Assembly (NCBI RefSeq): GCF_000384815.1
Contig: NZ_ARQF01000020.1
Span: 558,001 to 622,000, forward strand
DNA length: 64,000 nt
Direction: 5' to 3'
Origin: Halodesulfovibrio aestuarii DSM 17919 = ATCC 29578
GTDB lineage: Bacteria; Desulfobacterota; Desulfovibrionia; Desulfovibrionales; Desulfovibrionaceae
The notes below the pieces were generated by a model. It worked only from the letters and a program-made list of their open reading frames with translations. It did not search any database and was not told where the DNA came from. This document shows, one piece after another, positions 56,240 to 64,000 of this stretch (the first letter of the stretch is position 1; each line of letters opens with the position of its first letter). Made by a program: the position numbers and the translations under genes.

Positions 56240-56995
56240 TTATATAAAAATAATATCGAAAAGAATACGCAAGGCCACCAGAAAAAGAATCACTCCCAAA
56301 AACTTTTTCACCGCTGACGGCGGCATCCGCTTATGCATAACACTAGTCCCCAAATACCCGCCAAGACAGGCCGCTACACCGGCAACTATCCATATGTCCC
56401 AAGCAACTGAGCCCATAAGGGCGTACGTCGCAAATCCGGCTACAGAAGAAAATGGTACTGCAAATGCCGTAATGGCAGCAATTTTTTTAGGATTAAACCC
56501 TTGCAAAATAAGTAAGGGAGAAATAAGTCCACCGCCTCCGACCCCTAGCAAACCAGAGCAAAATCCTGCAAGAACTCCGACAAAAGCAGGTCCGACAAAA
56601 GGATGATCCTCGCGATATTCCACCTCTCCTTTCATTCCCTTAAAGAACAACATCATGAAAGACGCAAACATCAGAAAAAGAACAAGGGCGATCATAATAT
56701 ACTGCGTGGGAAAAAAGTGGCCGCTCCATGCACCAATAGGTGCCATGACCAAAGAGGTCACAATGACTGGAAGACCTAATTTAAAGTCAACCCTACCGCC
56801 TTTAATGTTCGAATAGGTTGCTCCCCCCATACTTAATGTATTGATGAACAGCCCAGTCGGACGTGCAATATTAAAGGGAACACCAATCCATGTCAGTACA
56901 GGAATAATTGCCGCAGCAGACCCAATGCCACCTAGCGCAAACACAAAGCTAAAACTAAATGACAAAACAAATACGAGTACAATAAGTAAATTCAT
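56240..56995 (-). CDS. tauE: TauE/SafE family sulfite/sulfonate exporter
   Basis: 251 residues, about eight membrane helices; the two repeats carry FALGGIGSAAAIIPVLT and GFCSGLLGVGGGGLISPLL, the family glycine-rich motifs. Members export sulfite or sulfonates. tpa-ald for taurine breakdown lies 5 kb away, so sulfite or sulfonate export is plausible, but there is no operon link. Confidence 0.82.
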   Translation of the reverse strand: MNLLIVLVFVLSFSFSFVFALGGIGSAAAIIPVLTWIGVPFNIARPTGLFINTLSMGGATYSNIKGGRVDFKLGLPVIVTSLVMAPIGAWSGHFFPTQYIMIALVLFLMFASFMMLFFKGMKGEVEYREDHPFVGPAFVGVLAGFCSGLLGVGGGGLISPLLILQGFNPKKIAAITAFAVPFSSVAGFATYALMGSVAWDIWIVAGVAACLGGYLGTSVMHKRMPPSAVKKFLGVILFLVALRILFDIIFI

Positions 56996-57607
56996 AACTA
57001 TATGCCTTAGTTGTATTTTTTAGGAACAGTATCACGCTTTTCTCTGTAATGCACTGCTTCTAAAACCTACAAATAAGCTCTTGAATGTTGTTACATAAAA
57101 CAAACCACTCAACACGGCTACGTTTGCTCTGTACTATTATCTCTATCTTTTAGAACAATTATCTCAGCGGGTAAGGGTTATTTATTTACCTCATAACACA
57201 AATTTTTTTTCAATAGACATCAAGGACATAATACAAAGACCAGACAATAACCCGTTACAAGAATCTTCTATAACTATTTGCTATTATTGCTTTTTATGCA
57301 AAAAGAACGAAAACATTAATAAAAAAACATGAACTGTCCCTCTGCGAATAATGCAAGTATTTTCCTTTACGTAACCAAATGCCCGTCCTTAAAATATTTC
57401 AACTAATTGTTTTTACGAAATAAACGATGTATGTCTGAATATATTTCTTTTGTTTGCGCAAAACACCATACCATCTCTTGCATACTACAGCCGCTAATCA
57501 CACAGAGATATGCTTCACATTGCGCCTTGCCAGCCAGAGCAACTACATTCCGGAGAATAGGGGGGGATGGGTTGTGCATATTGCACTTATTTCTGGGGAG
57601 TTAGTTC
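56996..57607. other. Divergent intergenic region with G-tract
   Basis: 612 AT-rich bases holding the tauE and GGDEF promoters. It includes a G7 run (57560-57566) about 42 bases upstream of the GGDEF start, and the ribosome-binding site GGGGAG at 57595-57600. Confidence 0.5.
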
Positions 57608-58540
57608 ATGGATCAAATGTTTTATCAAACTCTGCTCAACTCTATTACAGACGGCATCTACTTTATTGATGCAAAACGTCACATTACGTATTGGAACAAG
57701 GCAGCAGAAAGACTTAGCGGATACACAGCAGATGAAGTGATGGGGGAACTGTGTTCAAACAACCTGTTACGCCATGAAGACGAAAACGGATGCTCTCTGT
57801 GTAAAAAGGGATGTCCGCTAACAACGGCACTAAGCAACAGCGAGGCAAGACACAAGAAAGTATATATGCGCCACAAACTTGGGCATAAAGTTCCTGTGAC
57901 GGTACAAGCTTCACCAATACTTGATTCCAAAGGAACTATTATCGGCGCTGTTGAAGTTTTTGCAGAAATTAATGAATCCGTTAATATCCGCAAAGAAATG
58001 GAGCTACTCCGCAAAGAAGTTTTAACGGACAAACTCACCGGCATAGGTAACCGGCGTTATGCAGAAATAACTATGCGTAACCTCGACCATGCTATGGAGC
58101 AAAATCTAGCCCCGTTTGGTGTCCTGTTTATTGATATCGACGATTTTAAATTGGTAAACGACACCTTTGGGCACCATACCGGAGACAAAGTTATTCAGAT
58201 GGTCGCACAGACTTTAACAAAGTCATTACGCTTTCTGGACGTCATCTGCCGATGGGGTGGGGAAGAATTTGTAGTTTTTGTGCCAAACACAACGCTCGAT
58301 AACCTGACAAAGATGGCAGAACGCTTGCGTCGTCTGGTACAGCACTCATGGCTTCTGCATAATAATCAACGAGTCAGTGTCACCGCCTCATTCGGTGGAG
58401 CTATTTCACAACACAATGAATGCTGCCGCGCTGTTCTGGCCCGCGCAGACAACCAACTATATCTCAGCAAACATGCAGGGCGCAATCGAACTTACATAGA
58501 CATCATTAATGAAGAAGCTGAACTATGCCGCAACGCTTAA
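57608..58540 (+). CDS. PAS-GGDEF diguanylate cyclase
   Basis: 310 residues. PAS domain (1-125) with a cysteine group CSNNLLRHEDENGCSLCKKGC, then a GGDEF domain with DKLTGIGNRRY, FIDIDDFKLVNDTFGH and the active motif WGGEEF. The RFLD five residues before it matches the inhibitory I-site RxxD. It should make c-di-GMP with product feedback. GGGGAG lies 7 bases upstream of the ATG, and a G7 tract further up. Confidence 0.9.
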   Translation: MDQMFYQTLLNSITDGIYFIDAKRHITYWNKAAERLSGYTADEVMGELCSNNLLRHEDENGCSLCKKGCPLTTALSNSEARHKKVYMRHKLGHKVPVTVQASPILDSKGTIIGAVEVFAEINESVNIRKEMELLRKEVLTDKLTGIGNRRYAEITMRNLDHAMEQNLAPFGVLFIDIDDFKLVNDTFGHHTGDKVIQMVAQTLTKSLRFLDVICRWGGEEFVVFVPNTTLDNLTKMAERLRRLVQHSWLLHNNQRVSVTASFGGAISQHNECCRAVLARADNQLYLSKHAGRNRTYIDIINEEAELCRNA

Positions 58541-58759
58541 CTATTTATTAATTCAGCACAGCAACTCGTATTCACCATGAGATAAAATCCCCCACACCAG
58601 TTGCTTTACGTATAAAAGCGTACAGGCGCATCCTGAACAAAGGATACCAACGGTCTTCAGTGTCCTAGAGATACACAAAAAAGGCCTACAAAACTTGTTG
58701 CACCTAAAAAGGCGCCGCCCTCTTCTGTGCAGCTTTTTTTCCCACACATCATCATTTTG

Positions 58760-59156
58760 AATAAAGAAGTAATAAAACCAAATAGATCTATCGGAAAAAA
58801 GATATTAGACGGTTCCCAAAAGGAACTACTGCGTGTCGCATGCGAAACAGCCCACCAGCATCACGAGAGCTGGGACGGCAACGGATACCCCAGTGGTTTA
58901 CATGAACACGCAATCAGCATTTTTTGCGCGGATCACTATGCTGGCTGATGTCTACGATGCGCTTTGCTCAAAACGTTGCTACAAGGAGCCGTGGCATCAG
59001 GAGCGTATTTTTGAATATATTATGTCCGAGCGAGCAAAAGCGTTCGACCCGATTCTTGTCGATATCTTCACCAAGCACGAAAAAGACATCCATCAAATTC
59101 GCGAACGTTACCTAAACACACCGAATTTTCATCAACAGAATTTTTTGAAAAATTAA
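58760..59156 (+). pseudogene. Truncated, frameshifted HD-GYP phosphodiesterase
   Basis: The C-terminal half of an HD-GYP domain: IGKKILDGSQKELLRVACET, HHESWDGNGYPSGLHEHAIS, then in another frame FARITMLADVYDALCSKRCYKEPW and AFDPILVDIF. The HD metal-binding N-terminal half is missing. The frames join if one T is removed from the T6 run at 58920-58925. It directly follows the diguanylate cyclase, so an opposing c-di-GMP hydrolase has decayed here. Confidence 0.75.
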
Positions 59157-59195
59157 AAAAAAGCCGAAAAATGTATTAATACACTTTTCGGCTTT
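59155..59195. terminator. Bidirectional terminator
   Basis: AAAGCCGAAAA pairs with TTTTCGGCTTT around a palindromic loop; A- and T-rich flanks. Shared by the HD-GYP remnant and the convergent chemoreceptor gene. Confidence 0.85.
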
Positions 59196-59241
59196 ATTAC
59201 TTCACAACATACTATATTTGTTAAGAACTTCTAAAAAAAAA

Positions 59242-60828
59242 TCATGACCCGACAGACTGAATTATTTCCCGTAACCGTCCTGCCATAAGCGAAAGCTCTC
59301 GAACTCCGTCTGAAGCGAGTACAATCTCGTCTGCTGACTGTTCAGAGATTGTCCGTACTTCGTCTACTGAACGGTTAATATGATCACTCGTCGCAGCCTG
59401 TTCCTCTGCTGCTGTCGCAATTGCCTGCACCTGATCCGTTGAATCATTTACCAGTTCAACAATAACGTCGAGCACTTCACCTGAGGCGCCGGAAAGCTCT
59501 CTGGAACGGGCTACAGCCGTGGTTGCAGCTTCTACACTTTCAAGATTACGCTGCGCACCAGCCTGAATTGCATCAATGGCTTCACCTACTTCCTTTGTTG
59601 CCTGCATGGTTTTTTCTGCAAGCTTACGGACTTCATCCGCAACTACAGCGAACCCTCGACCAGCGTCCCCGGCCCGCGCTGCTTCAATCGCTGCATTTAA
59701 CGCAAGTAAGTTTGTCTGATCTGCAATATCAGTAATGACATTCATAACCGTACCGATACCTTCAGCCTGCTGGCCTAACGAGGCCATATCATCATGTAAT
59801 TGCCGTGATAAACGGGCTACATCATCAATAGCTTCAATAGCCTGTCCGACAACTTTAAAGCCCTGTTCTGCTTTGTCACGGGCAGAGGTGGCCTGTTCGG
59901 CAGCGTTTGAAGCATTCTGCGCAACTTCAGTCACGGCTACATTCATCTGCTCCATCGCAGCGGCTGTCTCCATAGCGCGCTCAGTTTGACGAGACACGGC
60001 GAGGCTTGTTCCTTCCATCTGCGTGGCAATCTCCTGCGCAACTCGTGCGACCTCATGGGAAACACCTTCAGAATCGCGTACAGCAATAGCAATCTGCTCA
60101 TTTGTTTTCAGAATTTCTTCCTCACGCTGGCGCAAAGCGGTTAAATCCTGATAAATGCAAAGCGCCCCCATCAACTCACCATTCAAGTCAAACAGGGGGG
60201 AGGCATTAATAAAAATTTTTCGCTGCCCGCCCTTACGTCCTGTAAGAATGACTTCACGCTTTGTGACAATATGTTTTTCAAGACTATCTGCCAAAACCGT
60301 ACGACGGGAAGCATCCCCATAGAAAAAGTACGCTACATTCTGTCCATAATAATCTTCCGGCTTTCCTTCCTGCTCAAGGATGGTAAGCAGAGAATCGTTG
60401 GTATAGGTCAAAACTTCATTTGTATCGACAACGACAAAAGGAGTGTCAATACCGGTAAGCACTCCCTGAGCAAAGCCAAGCCGATGCTTCAGGCTGGCAA
60501 ACATTGTCTCAATGTCCTGCTCCACAGCCGCAAGGTCCGCAACTGTCGAAGAAGGAAAAACAACCGAAAAGTCTCCGTCACAAACCTGTTTACTTTTAGT
60601 CCGGATAACGCTGAATGCAGTACGCAGCGTACTTATCGTTATAAAAACCAGCGGCAATACTAACAAGGTAAACAAGCCGACTGTCACCAACAACGCAGTG
60701 CCAACACACCCCATTGAAACAGTGGCACCATCGGAACCGGAATATAAAAAAGCATACCCAACCCCAAGCGATATCAGCGCACTTGCGGCAATTAAGAAAA
60801 CCTGCAACTTCAGGGAAAATCTTCCCAT
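59242..60828 (-). CDS. Methyl-accepting chemotaxis protein with cytoplasmic PAS
   Basis: 528 residues: two transmembrane helices (about 8-28 and 38-66) with almost no periplasmic domain, a HAMP-like linker, a PAS domain (about 115-230) and the MCP signalling domain with the hairpin tip [40 protein letters not shown]. It therefore senses an internal or redox/energy cue. The leader AAGGAGGGGGTA directly precedes the ATG, an unusually G-rich ribosome-binding site. Confidence 0.93.
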   Translation of the reverse strand: MGRFSLKLQVFLIAASALISLGVGYAFLYSGSDGATVSMGCVGTALLVTVGLFTLLVLPLVFITISTLRTAFSVIRTKSKQVCDGDFSVVFPSSTVADLAAVEQDIETMFASLKHRLGFAQGVLTGIDTPFVVVDTNEVLTYTNDSLLTILEQEGKPEDYYGQNVAYFFYGDASRRTVLADSLEKHIVTKREVILTGRKGGQRKIFINASPLFDLNGELMGALCIYQDLTALRQREEEILKTNEQIAIAVRDSEGVSHEVARVAQEIATQMEGTSLAVSRQTERAMETAAAMEQMNVAVTEVAQNASNAAEQATSARDKAEQGFKVVGQAIEAIDDVARLSRQLHDDMASLGQQAEGIGTVMNVITDIADQTNLLALNAAIEAARAGDAGRGFAVVADEVRKLAEKTMQATKEVGEAIDAIQAGAQRNLESVEAATTAVARSRELSGASGEVLDVIVELVNDSTDQVQAIATAAEEQAATSDHINRSVDEVRTISEQSADEIVLASDGVRELSLMAGRLREIIQSVGS

Positions 60829-60840
60829 TACCCCCTCCTT

Positions 60841-61157
60841 ACAATATCAACACACGGTGCATGCATACAAAATAGTCATGACAATACGATCCTCAACAGT
60901 CGTATTCCTCATACATCAAAACTTTATTGTTGCGTAGCGGAACAGGGCATACAAAAAACACCCTTACGCAATTACCTATTCGTCAATTTAGCACAAACCA
61001 ATATAATATAATAAAAGAATATAACGGGGCTCAACCACACTTTGTAAAATGAGCACCTTACTTTTCATTATGCTGCTCATCCTAAAATGGTAGAAGCATA
61101 CTTGTTAACAAAGGCCGAAAGCCCCTCTTTCTACGCAGCACCCTGCACACAAAACAA
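60841..61157. other. Gene-free region between chemoreceptor gene and ald terminator
   Basis: About 315 bases upstream of the chemoreceptor; presumably its promoter. No specific element recognised. Confidence 0.4.
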
Positions 61158-61195
61158 AAAAGCAGCAGCATGAAAAAACATGCTGCTGCTTATAT
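61158..61195 (-). terminator. Terminator of tpa-ald operon
   Basis: AGCAGCAGCATG (61161-61172) pairs perfectly with CATGCTGCTGCT (61179-61190), followed on the minus strand by T6. Confidence 0.92.
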
Positions 61196-61315
61196 TTTCA
61201 AATAGCTTTCGCTACTTAGATGCGCTTACGCGCACTTGTAAGAATAAATCTTACATTACCTATTGCTTTCGGATTAAAGAGTTATGCTGAGCCGAAAGCA
61301 GGTGGGCAATCAGAC

Positions 61316-62428
61316 TTATAATACGTCTTCAACCGGAGTGTATTCGAGGCCGAATGCATCACAAACAGCTTTGAATGTAAGTTTGCCTTCGTGAACGTTA
61401 AGACCCAGTTTAAGAGCTTCGTTTTCCTGACAAGCTTTCTTCCAACCTTTGTTAGCAAGCTCGAGAGCGTAAGGAAGAGTTGCGTTAGTAAGAGCCATGG
61501 TGGAAGTTGCTGGAACTGCACCAGGGATGTTAGCTACGCAGTAGTGAACTACGCCTTCTACTTCGTAAGTTGGGTTTTCGTGAGTGGTAGCTTTAGAAGT
61601 TTCGAAGCAACCACCCTGGTCGATAGCAACGTCAACGAGTGCTGCGCCTTTTTTCATGAGTTTGAGGTCTTCACGAGTAATTACGGAAGGAGCTTTTGCA
61701 CCAGGAATAAGAACTGCACCTACAACGAGGTCCATTTCTGGAAGCATGCTCTGGATCGTGCCTTTGGAAGACATGAGAGTAGTGCAGTTAGCTGGCATTA
61801 CGTCGTCGAGGTAACGGAGACGATCAAGGTTGATGTCCATGAGGTAAACCTGTGCGCCAAGGCCACAAGCCATTTTAGCAGCCTGAACACCTACAACGCC
61901 GCCACCGATAACCATAACTTTAGCTGGTTCTACACCAGGTACGCCACCGAGGAGTTTACCGAGGCCACCGTTGGTGGATTCGAGAGCTTTTGCACCCTGC
62001 TGAATAGCCATACGGCCAGCAACTTCAGACATAGGAGTAAGAAGTGGAAGGGAACGGTCAGCTTTCTGAACGGTTTCGTATGCGATGCAAGTTGCGCCGG
62101 ATTCCATAAGACCTTTGGTCTGTGGCTCGTCAGCAGCAAGATGAAGGTAAGTAAAGAGGATCTGGCCTTTACGGAGCATACCGTATTCGGAAGGCTGTGG
62201 TTCTTTAACGTGCATTACCATTTCAGCTTTGTCGCAGATTTCCTGCGGGGTATCGATGATGGTTGCACCAGCAGCTACGTATTCTTCATCAGAAAAACCG
62301 GAACCGACACCAGCGCTTTTCTCAACGAGGATTTCATGACCGTGTGCTACCATGGTGGTAACGCCAGCAGGGGTCATACAAACGCGGTTTTCTTTAACTT
62401 TAATCTCTTTAAGTACACCTACGATCAT
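61316..62428 (-). CDS. ald: Alanine dehydrogenase
   Basis: 370 residues: MIVGVLKEIKVKENRVCMTPAGV at the N-terminus, MHVKEPQPSEYG (catalytic Lys), NAD-binding GGGVVGVQAAKMACGLGAQV, and HYCVANIPGAVPATST. It deaminates L-alanine to pyruvate, NH3 and NADH. It lies 34 bases after tpa and regenerates the pyruvate that the transaminase consumes, as in the Bilophila taurine pathway. Confidence 0.96.
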   Translation of the reverse strand: MIVGVLKEIKVKENRVCMTPAGVTTMVAHGHEILVEKSAGVGSGFSDEEYVAAGATIIDTPQEICDKAEMVMHVKEPQPSEYGMLRKGQILFTYLHLAADEPQTKGLMESGATCIAYETVQKADRSLPLLTPMSEVAGRMAIQQGAKALESTNGGLGKLLGGVPGVEPAKVMVIGGGVVGVQAAKMACGLGAQVYLMDINLDRLRYLDDVMPANCTTLMSSKGTIQSMLPEMDLVVGAVLIPGAKAPSVITREDLKLMKKGAALVDVAIDQGGCFETSKATTHENPTYEVEGVVHYCVANIPGAVPATSTMALTNATLPYALELANKGWKKACQENEALKLGLNVHEGKLTFKAVCDAFGLEYTPVEDVL

Positions 62429-62462
62429 TGTCTTATCTCCTAAGAATATCGTGTTATTTTAC

Positions 62463-63839
62463 TTATGCAGAAATAGATGCAAAGGATTTATCAAGTGCAT
62501 CAATAATTTCATCAATTTCAGATTTACCAGCAATCAGTGCAGGGCTGAAACAAAGAGTGTTGTTGAACTCTTTAAAAGAGCGGTTTGTGCGGCCGATGAT
62601 AACACCTTCTTTCCCACAATTGCCAGCAACACCAGCTGCAACAGATTCGTCCACAGGTTCTTTGGTAGCACGGTCTTTAACGAGCTCAAGCCCCTGGAAG
62701 AGACCTTTACCGCGAACGTCGCCGATAATGGAGTACTTGTCTTTCAGTTCAAAGAGACGATCCTGGAAATAGTCACCCATTTTGACGACGTTGTCGAGCA
62801 GGTTTTCGCGAATGATAATTTCCATGTTAGCGAGTGCTGCAGCAGGACCAGCAGTACAACCACCGAAGGTGGAAATATCGCGGAAGTAATGCATACGATC
62901 GGAAGGATCCGCTTTAAACTGATCAAAAACTTTTTCAGTGGTTACGGTACAGGAAATACCTGCGTAACCGGATGCAACACCTTTCGCCATGGTTACCATG
63001 TCCGGGGTGAAGTCAAAATGCTGGTAACCAAACCATTTACCGGTACGACCAAGACCGCATACAACTTCGTCAATGTGAAGAAGAACGTCGTAACGATCAC
63101 AAATTTCACGGATAATCGGGAAGTACTCAGGTACAGGAACGATTACGCCACCACCAGCAGTGATCGGTTCAAGAACTACACCGCCAACGTTTTCAGGTCC
63201 TTCATTCTGAATGAGAGACTCAAGAGCGTGAGCACATTCAATGTCACAGCTACCGTATTCTTTACCGAATGGACAACGGTAACAGTTACAGTTTGCGAGT
63301 TCTACAAAGCCAGGAGCAAACGGACCGTACTGGTTTTTACGTTCAAACTGTCCAGTGGAGGAAAGAGCACCAATGGTAGTGCCGTGGTAGTCACGATCAC
63401 GGAACACGATTTTGTGTTTAGAGCCGTCACCTTTAAGGTGTGCGAGCTGACGTACGATTTTGTATGCTTTTTCGTTAGCTTCAGAACCGGAGTTAGAATA
63501 GTAAACACGGCCCATGCCAGGCATTTTATCAAGAAGAGCTTCAGCGAACTGTGCACCCGGAATGCTACCGGCGGAACCAGCAAAGTAACAAAGCTTTTTA
63601 AGCTGTTCATAAACTGCTTTTGCAATTTCTTCACGGCCGTAGCCTACGTTAACAGTCCAAACGCCACCGGAAACAGCGTCGAGGAACACTTTGCCGTTTG
63701 CGTCTTTGATACGCATGCCTTCACCTTCAACAACAACCATCGGGTTTGCGTCACCGTCGAATGGTTTGTGCTGGGTGAGATGATGCCAACAATTTTCTTT
63801 ATCCTGCTGTACAGCTTTTGTAATTTCTGCATTGCTCAT
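62463..63839 (-). CDS. tpa: Taurine:pyruvate aminotransferase
   Basis: 458 residues, class III PLP aminotransferase: NSGSEANEKAYKIVRQ (cofactor phosphate contact), EPITAGGGVIVP, HIDEVVCGLGRTGKWFG (PLP Asp) and MVTMAKGVASGYAG (PLP Lys). The N-terminus KENCWHHLTQHKPF and overall pattern match Tpa, which converts taurine and pyruvate to sulfoacetaldehyde and L-alanine. AAGGG precedes the ATG. Pairing with ald supports the call over other omega-aminotransferases. The next enzyme (sulfoacetaldehyde reductase and isethionate lyase in Bilophila) is not in the window. Confidence 0.92.
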   Translation of the reverse strand: MSNAEITKAVQQDKENCWHHLTQHKPFDGDANPMVVVEGEGMRIKDANGKVFLDAVSGGVWTVNVGYGREEIAKAVYEQLKKLCYFAGSAGSIPGAQFAEALLDKMPGMGRVYYSNSGSEANEKAYKIVRQLAHLKGDGSKHKIVFRDRDYHGTTIGALSSTGQFERKNQYGPFAPGFVELANCNCYRCPFGKEYGSCDIECAHALESLIQNEGPENVGGVVLEPITAGGGVIVPVPEYFPIIREICDRYDVLLHIDEVVCGLGRTGKWFGYQHFDFTPDMVTMAKGVASGYAGISCTVTTEKVFDQFKADPSDRMHYFRDISTFGGCTAGPAAALANMEIIIRENLLDNVVKMGDYFQDRLFELKDKYSIIGDVRGKGLFQGLELVKDRATKEPVDESVAAGVAGNCGKEGVIIGRTNRSFKEFNNTLCFSPALIAGKSEIDEIIDALDKSFASISA

Positions 63840-63898
63840 TTTTTTACCCTTCTACTAGATCAAAGTATAATAAAATAAAATATAATAAACATTTAAGA

Positions 63899-63951
63899 GG
63901 GGGGAACCCCTTAGTCGCGACGGTGATAACGGCTCCGGCGCTGCTAAGGGG
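63899..63951 (-). promoter_or_regulatory. Leader hairpin upstream of tpa
   Basis: CCCCTTAG (63907-63914) pairs with CTAAGGGG (63944-63951). A G6 run (63899-63904) adjoins. The stem is 60-110 bases upstream of the tpa start; no T-run follows on the minus strand. It could be a terminator of an upstream gene, an operator or an mRNA leader structure. An AT-only stretch (63865-63895) lies between it and the gene. Confidence 0.45.
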
Positions 63952-64000
63952 ACCCCTATGCGCTAAAATGTTTTCTGCAAATGGTCGAGAAGCTGTTTCT

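Noticed and set aside
57407-57604. Short frames upstream of the GGDEF gene
   Set aside because: Lack family features; better explained as leader sequence.
62352-63878. Long open frames antisense to tpa and ald (about 508 and 350 codons)
   Set aside because: They lie wholly or almost wholly opposite strongly recognised enzymes, have Phe/Thr/Asn-rich composition unlike a protein family, and reflect codon bias of the sense genes.

Overview
The window looks like chromosome from a marine, sulfate- or sulfite-respiring member of the Desulfovibrionaceae. The evidence is a Qrc menaquinone reductase complex, a tungsten-type aldehyde:ferredoxin oxidoreductase, two rubredoxins, a TRAP uptake system, an LctP lactate permease and a Bilophila-type taurine:pyruvate aminotransferase with alanine dehydrogenase. 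By eye, base composition is in the mid-40s % GC. Halodesulfovibrio is a plausible genus, but that is inference.

Layout. 1-3.9 kb: qrcBCD (qrcB is cut by the window edge). 4-9.2 kb: a gate-domain membrane protein, rnhA, a DUF1499 protein, and a ferredoxin-AOR-TPM operon. 9.7-11.6 kb: hflKC. 12-18.8 kb: a CI/LexA-like repressor, then a three-gene signalling operon (hybrid kinase, PAS kinase, sigma54-activating response regulator), followed by a non-coding unit. 18.8-26.3 kb: PAS protein, rubredoxin, GDSL esterase, murI, fapA-like gene, DUF362 protein and an orphan NikK/NikL-like pair. 26.4-31 kb: tRNA-Pro(GGG) followed by an AT-rich accessory patch with AbiV, a truncated DUF2958 gene, a frameshifted cysteine peptidase, a rubredoxin flanked by a diverged direct repeat, and a methionine aminopeptidase remnant. 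31-48 kb: RRM protein, GFA protein, purine nucleoside permease, ArnT-like glycosyltransferase, TRAP operon, rsgA, pqiABC, HxlR/flavoprotein pair, gap and pgk. 48-60.8 kb: AraC/LysE pair, APC permease, a small membrane protein, lactate permease, a probable sRNA locus, TauE, a PAS-GGDEF cyclase, a broken HD-GYP gene and a chemoreceptor. 61-64 kb: the tpa-ald operon.

The most interesting element is at 18.36-18.73 kb. Directly downstream of the sigma54-dependent response regulator lie three tandem GTGCG-N4-CGCAC dyads. About 130 bp further on is a textbook -24/-12 promoter. From its predicted start runs a roughly 200-nt gene-free unit of three stem-loops, each carrying a run of 8-10 cytosines in its loop; the last doubles as a Rho-independent terminator. 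The layout resembles Pseudomonas CbrAB-CrcZ and Vibrio LuxO-Qrr, where a sigma54 activator drives an adjacent regulatory RNA, but the C-tract loops are different. I read it as an undescribed two-component/sigma54/sRNA circuit that could act on G-rich ribosome-binding sites. Two genes in this window, the PAS-GGDEF cyclase and the chemoreceptor, have such leaders.

Metabolically, Tpa and Ald form a taurine-deaminating cycle that regenerates pyruvate. TauE could export sulfite, and lactate permease, Qrc and AOR fit the energy metabolism of this group. All calls are from reading sequence alone; no database search was run.
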